Assembly: GCA_030266525.1 (NCBI GenBank)
Contig: JAJDIC010000033.1
Coordinates: 1 to 21,124, forward strand
Direction: 5' to 3'
From: Desulfovibrio sp. OttesenSCG-928-G15
GTDB taxonomy: Bacteria; Desulfobacterota; Desulfovibrionia; Desulfovibrionales; Desulfovibrionaceae
DNA: 21,124 bases
The notes below the pieces were generated by a model. That model saw only the letters and a program-made list of their open reading frames with translations. It did no database searches and had not been told where the DNA came from. This document shows, one piece after another, positions 15,805 through 21,124 of this stretch. The position numbers and the translations under genes were made by a program. Each line of letters starts with the position of its first letter. The first letter of the stretch is position 1.

Positions 15805-15831
15805 ATTATACAATAAGCACTCCTGTTCCAA
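15805..15831 (-). promoter_or_regulatory. Possible promoter for the MATE–DUF2156 unit
   Basis: On the minus strand a perfect TATAAT (15805–15810) is preceded by TTGGAA (15826–15831) with a 15-base spacer, which is shorter than usual. The leader to the ATG would be about 120 bases. An overlapping TACAAT on the plus strand (15809–15814) could serve the divergent gene at 15841. Confidence 0.4.
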
Positions 15832-15840
15832 GGGCCAGTC

Positions 15841-16719
15841 ATGAATCGGTTTTTTTCTACTTTTTTTGCTGTTTTTTTCTTTTTTACCACTTCCGCCTTT
15901 GCCGATCCTTATGAAAGCAGGGCGGTAGAAGGACAGGAGGCGGTGAACCTGCTCACAATGCTGGCCAACTCCGGCTGGATTGCCGACGGGAATGACTCGG
16001 GTAAATACGTGTACGTGCTCTTTGAGCCAAAAAATACCTTTTGCTTGCGCCAGTATGACGACAGCCGCCCTTTTATCGACTCCGTACAGTTTCGCTGGGT
16101 GCCGGTGGATTTTACGGGGGAATTCGACAAGCTGTATGACGCCCCGGAAAAACTGGGCGAGGTCCTGCGCGGCTCCGCAGCGCTGCCGGAACAGTCGGAA
16201 CACGCGGCGAGAAATGCGCAAATTCGGCAATATACCCTTGGCGGCGTGTTGTTTTACAGCATGACCAGAGACTTGAATGACGAGAACACCTCGTCGCTGG
16301 TTTTTCCGACCCTCGTGTATGGCACTGGCGAGAAGGCTTCCATTGTCCACGGCGTTCCGCAGGACATGGCCAATTTTCTTACCTTTGTTCCGACAAACGA
16401 TGCCTTCCGGGAAAGTTTCATTCCCATGGCATACCAGCGGGCCGAAGAAGCGGTGCGCATGTTGCCGGTAAAGAACATGCTGTACATGAACAGCGCGGAG
16501 CAACCTGCGCCGGTACTGCAAATGCCCTTTACGGATGCGCCGAGACTGGGCTCCATTTTGCCCGGGCAATCGGACATTCCGGCGATAGGCATAACCGAAA
16601 ACGGTTTTGTGGTACTCAGCTTTGACGGCAAGACGCCGCACATATATGTGGAAGACGCAGTATTTACTGCCGCTGTTAGAGAAAAGGAAGAAGCCGGGCT
16701 TGAGAAGGCCCCGCAATAG
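15841..16719 (+). CDS. Secreted thioredoxin-fold-like protein (DsbG/DsbC-like, NxxC active site)
   Basis: A 292-residue protein with a signal peptide (very Phe-rich core, cleavage near AFA|DP at 21). The segment YVLFEPKNTFCLRQYDDSRP (57–76), followed by VQFRWVPVDF, resembles the active-site strand of DsbG-type thiol isomerases (…DPxCxxC…RP…). The first Cys is Asn65 and only Cys68 remains. A later FPTLVYGTGEKASIVHGVP stretch (155–173) resembles the cis-Pro strand with its trailing ‘GLP’. The C-terminal ~110 residues match nothing I recognise. With a single Cys it is unlikely to be a normal oxidoreductase; a chaperone-like, scaffold or S-conjugation role is possible. The family assignment is by eye and tentative. 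AAGGG precedes the ATG. The nitroreductase gene follows after 83 bases on the same strand. Confidence 0.65.
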   Translation: MNRFFSTFFAVFFFFTTSAFADPYESRAVEGQEAVNLLTMLANSGWIADGNDSGKYVYVLFEPKNTFCLRQYDDSRPFIDSVQFRWVPVDFTGEFDKLYDAPEKLGEVLRGSAALPEQSEHAARNAQIRQYTLGGVLFYSMTRDLNDENTSSLVFPTLVYGTGEKASIVHGVPQDMANFLTFVPTNDAFRESFIPMAYQRAEEAVRMLPVKNMLYMNSAEQPAPVLQMPFTDAPRLGSILPGQSDIPAIGITENGFVVLSFDGKTPHIYVEDAVFTAAVREKEEAGLEKAPQ

Positions 16720-16802
16720 CATTACCTGTTTCAGATGACGAGCATAGTGCAGCCTTGCAGACGCGGTGCGCATGCTTCGGCTTTACCCATGGAGAGCAAG
16801 TG

Positions 16803-17324
16803 ATGGATATTTTTACTACGCTGCACACCCGTCGCAGTATACGGTCTTATGACGAGGGCGAGGTAAGCCGGGAAGAGCTGCATGCCCTGCTTGACGCGGC
16901 CATGATAGCGCCTAGCGCGGGCAATGCCCGCCCCTGGCAGTTTGTGGTCATAACCGACAAGGATATTCTGGGTAAAATTCCGGCCATAAACCAGTACGCA
17001 GCCATGGCGGCCAAGGCTCCGCTCGGCATTACCGTATGCGGCGACACCCGCCTGGAAAAGTATTCCGGTTTTTGGGTGCAAGACTGTTCCGCAGCCGTAC
17101 AAAATATGCTGCTGGCTGCAACCGCGCTTGGCCTTGGCGCGGTCTGGACGGGCATTCACCCGATCAGGGAACGCGTAGCCGCTTTTCAGTCGCTTTTGTC
17201 ATTGCCCCCGACGGTAATACCGCTGGCGCATATCGTAATAGGGCGGCACTGCGCAAAAACCGAGGAAAAACACCGCTTTGAAGAAGCGAAAGTGCATTAT
17301 AACGCCTATAGGGAAAAGGATTAG
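16803..17324 (+). CDS. Nitroreductase family FMN oxidoreductase
   Basis: A 173-residue NfsB/FRP-like flavoprotein of the short class common in anaerobes. RRSIRSYDEGEVSREELHAL and APSAGNARPWQFVVI at the N-terminus form the FMN phosphate and ring contacts (Arg-Ser-Arg/Tyr; Ser-x-x-Asn-x-x-Pro-Trp). WVQDCSAAVQNMLLAATALGLG and the ‘GIHP’ segment follow. Members reduce nitro compounds, quinones or other electrophiles with NAD(P)H; the natural substrate is unknown. The ATG at 16803 follows GGAGAG (16791–16796) by 6 bases; an upstream in-frame start at 16755 is less likely. The gene is 2 bases from the YgiN-like gene, which makes an operon of two redox or quinone-type enzymes likely. Confidence 0.92.
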   Translation: MDIFTTLHTRRSIRSYDEGEVSREELHALLDAAMIAPSAGNARPWQFVVITDKDILGKIPAINQYAAMAAKAPLGITVCGDTRLEKYSGFWVQDCSAAVQNMLLAATALGLGAVWTGIHPIRERVAAFQSLLSLPPTVIPLAHIVIGRHCAKTEEKHRFEEAKVHYNAYREKD

Positions 17325-17326
17325 CC

Positions 17327-17614
17327 ATGTACGCGCTATCAGTCATGTTTACCATCGCCCCGCAGTATGTAGATGCTTTCAAAAAGGCAGCCATGGCCCA
17401 AGCGGAGAACTCGCTTGCCAATGAAAAAGGCTGCATCGCATTTTCGGTATTTCAGGAAGAAGGCAAGCCGGAACGCTTTTACTTCCACGAGGTTTACACC
17501 GACAAGGCCGCCCTGGACGACGTGCACAACAAAACAGAATATCTGGCCAATTTCAGGGAAGCGATTGAGGGGATGGTAGTAGAAAGGGCAGCGCACCGCT
17601 GGGTGAAAAGCTGA
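17327..17614 (+). CDS. YgiN/ABM-type putative quinol monooxygenase
   Basis: A 95-residue single-domain protein of the antibiotic-biosynthesis monooxygenase (ABM) fold, a dimeric α+β barrel. The typical pattern is visible: a first β strand YALSVMFTIAP, a helix with MAQAENSLANEKGC, then SVFQEEGKPERFYFHEVYTDKAALDDVH and the terminal helix. E. coli YgiN acts on menadiol-type quinols without cofactors, and a quinol or aldehyde-detoxification role is inferred here. AAGGA precedes the ATG by 7 bases, inside the end of the nitroreductase gene. The pair may act together on quinones: the nitroreductase reduces and this enzyme re-oxidises or diverts. That is inference from context only. Confidence 0.88.
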   Translation: MYALSVMFTIAPQYVDAFKKAAMAQAENSLANEKGCIAFSVFQEEGKPERFYFHEVYTDKAALDDVHNKTEYLANFREAIEGMVVERAAHRWVKS

Positions 17615-17648
17615 TTTTGCTGTCGCTGGAGAACAAGAGGAAGGGATT

Positions 17649-17679
17649 GCCGTTAAGCGGCAAATCGCAAAGGTCCTTT
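17649..17679 (+). repeat. Short intergenic repeat, copy C
   Basis: The first 19 bases are identical to the minus strand of copy A, and the full 31 bases match copy B at 27 positions. It lies 35 bases after the YgiN-like gene and before the long terminator hairpin. Confidence 0.7.
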
Positions 17680-17720
17680 TGGTGTTGGATTGTGTCGACA
17701 CTGTGCATCTGGCGCTTTTG

Positions 17721-17787
17721 CGATCAAAACGAGCATTCCCCGGTTTCACGCTTGCCGCGTAAAACCGGGGAATGCTCGTTTTGATCG
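17721..17787. terminator. Bidirectional terminator with a 26-bp perfect stem
   Basis: The arms 17721–17746 and 17762–17787 are exact reverse complements over 26 bases with a 15-base loop, followed by AAAAATTTTTT. It lies between convergent genes (YgiN-like on plus, small secreted protein on minus) and serves both ends. Confidence 0.9.
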
Positions 17788-17813
17788 AAAAATTTTTTAT
17801 CCGGTGAAGGGCA

Positions 17814-18269
17814 CTAGTAGGTCCACTTGCCGTTCATGTATTTCACGAGTTCCGTCGTGATTTTGGATACTGGCGTGAAGGGGCCTTTCTTGGCTTCGGC
17901 TTTGGTTTTGCCCTTGCTGATGTGGCGAATTTCCGAATAGCGAAGGTAGCCGATGTACTTAACCGGGCCGGGGTTTACGGCAGGCTTGACAGAGCCGGAA
18001 ACGGAGTTCGGGTCAGCGGACATATACTCGGCAGTGTAGGTGCCGTCCTTATGCTTTTCAACTTTCATGTTCTTCTTGTTGGGCATTACGCAACGGTTGT
18101 ATGATTCGATGATCTTTTTACCAAAGGTAATCAACCCGGAGTGAAGAACTTCCTGGTTGTGCGCGGCAGCAGAGTGTTTATTTTTGGCATGAGCTGCGAG
18201 GGGGGTGGCGAGCATAAAGAGGCAGACAAAGACAGCAAGAACGCGACAGTAAGCGAAGGGTGTGTTCAT
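17814..18269 (-). CDS. Small secreted/periplasmic protein of unknown function
   Basis: A 151-residue protein that I do not recognise. It has a signal peptide (MNTPFAYCRVLAVFVCLFML, cleavage near AAHA|KN at about 28). The mature part is basic, with a central CVMPNKKNMKVEKHKDGTY segment. It then has a β-rich pattern (YTAEY, PVKYIGYLRYSEIRH) and a Lys-rich C-terminal third ending MNGKWTY. A lone Cys is present in the mature chain (about residue 59). No domain, lipobox or repeated motif is visible. I chose the ATG at 18269 because GAGGAA lies 9 bases upstream and gives a proper signal peptide; a longer open frame upstream to 18449 has no such support. It stands alone between terminators, with a palindrome in its leader. 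Confidence 0.75.
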   Translation of the reverse strand: MNTPFAYCRVLAVFVCLFMLATPLAAHAKNKHSAAAHNQEVLHSGLITFGKKIIESYNRCVMPNKKNMKVEKHKDGTYTAEYMSADPNSVSGSVKPAVNPGPVKYIGYLRYSEIRHISKGKTKAEAKKGPFTPVSKITTELVKYMNGKWTY

Positions 18270-18298
18270 GGTATGATATTTCCTCGATGTTTTTCGGC

Positions 18299-18312
18299 AA
18301 ACAGCGCTGTTT
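18299..18312. promoter_or_regulatory. 14-bp perfect palindrome in the leader of the small secreted-protein gene
   Basis: AAACAGCGCTGTTT is a perfect dyad, flanked by a further GG/CC pair after one mismatch. It sits 30–43 bases upstream of the start codon at 18269, a good place for a dimeric repressor or a leader hairpin. The bound regulator is unknown. Confidence 0.4.
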
Positions 18313-18471
18313 ACCCGGATACAACATACGTTGATGAAAATTATGTAGAGCTGTGTATGAAAAGCGCGGCTGTATGCAAAGTTGCAAAACAAGCCTGCGC
18401 TGCATGTGCGCCTGGCTGGAAATAGTAGCGTGTATACCGCGGCGCTCACCGACGCGAGGTTTTTTCGTTAA

Positions 18472-18503
18472 AAAGGCCCGGCGGGTAAACCCGCCGGGCC
18501 TTT
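18472..18503 (-). terminator. Terminator of the vWA–OmpA gene
   Basis: A 14-bp perfect GC-rich stem (18472–18485 with 18490–18503, AAAGGCCCGGCGGG/CCCGCCGGGCCTTT) with a 4-base loop. On the minus strand it is followed by a T-run. It begins 17 bases after the stop codon. A strong terminator of this type is usual for highly expressed envelope genes. Confidence 0.93.
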
Positions 18504-18520
18504 ATGGTGCATTGTAACTT

Positions 18521-19528
18521 TTAGTTGAAATCGACTTCGGCGCGACGGTTCATGCGACGGCCTTCATCGGTGCTGTTGTCGAACTTCGGACGGGTCTTGC
18601 CATAACCAACGGTGGACATGGTGTTGGCGGGGATGCCCTGCTTCACGAGGTAAGACTTAACGGAAGCGGCGCGGCGCTCGGACAGACGCTGGTTGTAAGC
18701 GGCGCTGCCAAGGCTGCAGGTGTGACCGGAAATGGTGATGTTACGGTTGGACTGGCGAAGAACGTTGGCCAGTTCGTCCAGAACAGCAGTGGAGTCACGG
18801 TTCAGCTTCGCAGAGTTCAGAGCGAACTGGATGCTGCGAAGGGTGATGCCGCCTTCAGCGCAGAAAACGTCACGTACGAACTTGTCGGCAACTTCGTTGT
18901 GGTCAAGGATGTTGCGGATGGGCACGTTAACGCTCTTGCCGGGGTTCAGGTTGGAAATGCTGTTGAGCAGAGCATGACCATGTTCGGAATCGGAAGCGTC
19001 AAGCACGTGGAAGGTCAGGTCAGGGTTGGCAGCCATGGCAGACTGGCAAGCGGCGAGAACGTCTTCACCACGGTTGCTTTCACCATCGCTGGCAACGATG
19101 ACAGCGGTGGGGGTGGGCAGGCCCTGATACACTTTGTCAGACCACTGGCGGATGCCGTCGCCCATGCGGGTAAGACGGTTGTACACGTCATAGGTGCTGC
19201 TCAGCTTGTTGATGCCTTTAGCAAACACTTCGCGGTTGTAGGTCTGTTGAGCCAGAACTTCTTTCGCGGGAGAGAAGGTGTGAATGCTGCCGGTGTAGCC
19301 CAGCTCGGGGATACGATCGTTGATGCGCTGCAGAGCCTGTTTGGTCAGCTTCATTTTGTTTTCGGCCAGATGCTTGTGTTTCATCATCATGGAACCGGAA
19401 TAGTCAGCCAGAATGTCAAAGCTCTGCACTTTGGGGCTGCTGCAAGCCAGGGGCTCAGCGGCCATTGCCGTAGCGGCGAAAGCGGTAAGCATAACCGCCA
19501 CCATGGCGAAAAGGGAAATACGTTTCAT
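18521..19528 (-). CDS. vWA–OmpA fusion envelope protein
   Basis: A 335-residue exported protein with signal peptide MKRISLFAMVAVMLTAFAAT, cleaved near AMA|AE. A von Willebrand A domain (about 36–210) has a complete MIDAS: Asp42-x-Ser44-x-Ser46 (DYSGS), Thr120 and Asp148 (ASDGES). An OmpA C-terminal domain (about 230–335) contains NITISGHTCSLGSAAYNQRL and SERRAASVKSYL. The OmpA Asp that binds peptidoglycan is Cys271 here, whereas the paired Arg286 is kept. Cys29, Cys161 and Cys223 are other cysteines that could pair with it. It is probably periplasmic or outer-membrane associated, bound to peptidoglycan, with a metal-dependent protein partner. GGAGGAG precedes the ATG at 19528; a longer open frame upstream is not supported. 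It has a strong terminator and a recognisable -10 box. Confidence 0.9.
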   Translation of the reverse strand: MKRISLFAMVAVMLTAFAATAMAAEPLACSSPKVQSFDILADYSGSMMMKHKHLAENKMKLTKQALQRINDRIPELGYTGSIHTFSPAKEVLAQQTYNREVFAKGINKLSSTYDVYNRLTRMGDGIRQWSDKVYQGLPTPTAVIVASDGESNRGEDVLAACQSAMAANPDLTFHVLDASDSEHGHALLNSISNLNPGKSVNVPIRNILDHNEVADKFVRDVFCAEGGITLRSIQFALNSAKLNRDSTAVLDELANVLRQSNRNITISGHTCSLGSAAYNQRLSERRAASVKSYLVKQGIPANTMSTVGYGKTRPKFDNSTDEGRRMNRRAEVDFN

Positions 19529-19594
19529 GGTCTCCTCCAAAAAGTTAATGATGTGGGCCTGTTCCAAATAACTCGTCCCACTTGCCAGAGACAG

Positions 19595-19621
19595 AGTATA
19601 TGGAATGTCTAGAAAATGCAA
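19595..19621 (-). promoter_or_regulatory. Putative promoter of the vWA–OmpA gene
   Basis: On the minus strand TATACT (19595–19600) is preceded by TTGCAT (19616–19621) at a 15-base spacing, giving a leader of about 60 bases. The -10 box is good and the spacer is shorter than ideal. Confidence 0.45.
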
Positions 19622-19658
19622 GTAAAATGTATCCCGATAATGAACGGTACGGAACACA

Positions 19659-21029
19659 TTACTCAACATACTCTCTTGACGCGAGAATAGCAGATTCCAG
19701 AATTTCGTCAAGCGTTGGATGGGCAAAAATAATAGGTGGCGTTCCGCCAGCAACATACTCTCTGCCAACGAGTAGCGCGGCTGCGCTGACCAGGTGCGAA
19801 GCGCCGTGTCCCACCGCGCTCACGGCACGCAGCATATCACCCTGCCAGAGCATGCGGACAAAGCCCTGAGTGTGGCCGTAACTCTGGGCGATGGCATTGG
19901 CGGCAAAGGGCGCGCGTGAGGTGGATACGGCCCCGCCCTCGGCTTTGAGTTCCGCAAGTGTGGGGCCAACGCGCATGACCTCCATTGTGCCGTACACACA
20001 AGAAGGCATGGGCAAAGGAGTATACGGCCCCGTGGCCTCACCTGCAACGCGGCGTAGCGCATAGCGGGCCTGATTGTCTGCTGCGTGCGCAAGAAGTACG
20101 CGACCGTTCACGTCGCCAACCGCATAGATATTTTCAGCGCAGCGCAGGTTTTCGTCTGTGGCTATAAAACCTTTTTCCGTTGTGGCAATGCCCGCGCTCT
20201 CGAGGCCAAGTGCGCTTGCGCCGGATTTTCTGCCGACTGCGATCAGTCCTGCCCCGGCCCGGAGTTCTTCGCCGTCCTCAAAGCGCAGGACCGATTCCCC
20301 GTCCAGGGTGGTGAACGAGGCAATCTTTCGGCCTGTGTGTATTTTCCACCCGTCCCGGGCAAGGTATGCGTGCAGGGTCTGGCTGATTTCCGGGTCTTCT
20401 GCCGGCAGGATGCGTTCGGCAGCATCCACGAGGGTAATGCGGCTGCCGAGACGGTGGTATATTTCGCCCAGTTCTATGCCGATGGCCCCGCCGCCAACGA
20501 TGATCAGGCTTTGGGGGCATTCGGTGAGGGCAAGCAGGCCCGAGGAAGATCGTATGCTCTGGCCGTCCGGGGCGAGGTCCGGAAAGGAGGCAGGAAGGGA
20601 GCCGGTGGCAATAATGCAGGAGCCGAACGTCAGTTCCGGGTTCGTGTCGCCTGTAGATATCGTGTTTGGCCCGGTAAGGCGGCCCTTGCCCTTGATTACG
20701 GCGACACCCGCTTCGGCCAGGTTTTTTTCCAGAGCCTGCCTGCTGCCCTTGATAAAACGGTCTTTACGGGTTTGCAGGGCGGGCAGATCAAAATGCACGT
20801 CTCCGGCAGCGACTTTGTATTTTTTTTGCACCGCAAAAAGCGGGGCCGAGGCGCTGGCGCCCAGCAGGAATTTTGTGGGAATGCAGCCTACGTTCAGGCA
20901 GGCCCCCCCAAGAAAGCCCGGCTCGACGAGGGCGGTTTTTATTCCTTTGGCCGCAGCCCCGAATGCCGCGCTGGTCCCGGCGGGGCCACCTCCGAGAATA
21001 ACAAGATCAAAATGGTTGTCTGTGGTCAT
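19659..21029 (-). CDS. Dihydrolipoyl dehydrogenase-like flavoprotein disulfide oxidoreductase
   Basis: A 456-residue class I pyridine-nucleotide disulfide oxidoreductase (re-oxidises dihydrolipoamide or a similar dithiol with NAD+). The FAD-binding motif VILGGGPAGTSAA is at about 10–22, the redox pair GGACLNVGCIPTK has Cys44 and Cys49, the NAD-binding motif is IIVGGGAIGIELGE, and the second FAD contact is YAVGDVNGRVLLAHAA. The C-terminal dimer domain has AHPTLDE with the catalytic His-Glu pair. The usual ‘GPHAxEL’ is GHGASHL here. Length fits Lpd. No E2 or glycine-cleavage gene lies inside the window, but neighbours may lie beyond 21124. I prefer the ATG at 21029 because homologues start with a few residues before DLVILGGG; an in-frame ATG at 21074 adds 15 residues, and neither has a strong ribosome site. 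Confidence 0.9.
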   Translation of the reverse strand: MTTDNHFDLVILGGGPAGTSAAFGAAAKGIKTALVEPGFLGGACLNVGCIPTKFLLGASASAPLFAVQKKYKVAAGDVHFDLPALQTRKDRFIKGSRQALEKNLAEAGVAVIKGKGRLTGPNTISTGDTNPELTFGSCIIATGSLPASFPDLAPDGQSIRSSSGLLALTECPQSLIIVGGGAIGIELGEIYHRLGSRITLVDAAERILPAEDPEISQTLHAYLARDGWKIHTGRKIASFTTLDGESVLRFEDGEELRAGAGLIAVGRKSGASALGLESAGIATTEKGFIATDENLRCAENIYAVGDVNGRVLLAHAADNQARYALRRVAGEATGPYTPLPMPSCVYGTMEVMRVGPTLAELKAEGGAVSTSRAPFAANAIAQSYGHTQGFVRMLWQGDMLRAVSAVGHGASHLVSAAALLVGREYVAGGTPPIIFAHPTLDEILESAILASREYVE

Positions 21030-21124
21030 TGGGCGAGTCCGTTGGGTTTGGGTGAAATAGCGGTATCGCTTCATTTAATAGTAAACCGCCTGTTGCGCAA
21101 GGTTGCGCGAAACACTGGACGAAG

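Noticed and set aside
15718..16773. Minus-strand frame of 351 codons
   Set aside because: Antisense to a gene with a signal peptide and ribosome site; the translation is Arg/His-rich without any domain.
17692..17701. 10-bp palindrome GTGTCGACAC
   Set aside because: Too short, no flanking symmetry, and it lies between a gene end and a terminator where an operator makes little sense.
20158..21060. Plus-strand frame of 300 codons
   Set aside because: Antisense shadow of the dihydrolipoyl dehydrogenase gene.

Overview
The window looks like a chromosomal segment of a Gram-negative anaerobe, most plausibly a Desulfovibrionaceae member. The clues are moderately high G+C, a vWA–OmpA envelope protein, a stand-alone dihydrolipoamide dehydrogenase, and a DUF169 protein. 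The genus is inferred from gene content and style only; no marker gene is present.

Left part (1–4400): a worn accessory zone. It holds the tail of an XRE-type regulator, a 5'-truncated DUF2971 gene, an intact Fic protein (minus strand), a DUF169 protein with a strong terminator, and the decayed 3' end of a YhcG/DUF1016 (PD-(D/E)XK) nuclease gene broken by an in-frame TAA. A calcineurin-like phosphoesterase and two identical tRNA-Asp(GTC) genes follow, each with its own terminator hairpin. A 19-base near-copy of the tRNA 3' end lies 1.5 kb away in direct orientation, compatible with old tRNA-site integration.

Centre (4470–12120): a YpfJ-type zinc metallopeptidase (minus) is divergent from a two-gene unit. 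That unit is a hybrid histidine kinase (extracytoplasmic Cache-like sensor, HAMP, HisKA, HATPase, REC) translationally coupled to an MglB-like sugar-binding lipoprotein with no ABC transporter partners; this is the best candidate for a little-described sensory system. Then come aroC with a glycerophosphodiester phosphodiesterase 16 bases behind it, and an orphan glycine-betaine-type binding protein.

Right part (12120–21124): a compact inverted-repeat element, a secreted protein of unknown function, a DUF2156 protein and a MATE exporter (minus). On the plus strand lie a secreted thioredoxin-fold-like protein lacking the first active-site Cys, a nitroreductase and a YgiN-type monooxygenase. Back on the minus strand are a small secreted protein with a palindromic leader, a vWA–OmpA protein and a dihydrolipoyl dehydrogenase. 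A short repeat family occurs three times in intergenic or gene-end positions (12.2, 14.2 and 17.65 kb). No CRISPR array, rRNA, transposase or replication origin was seen.
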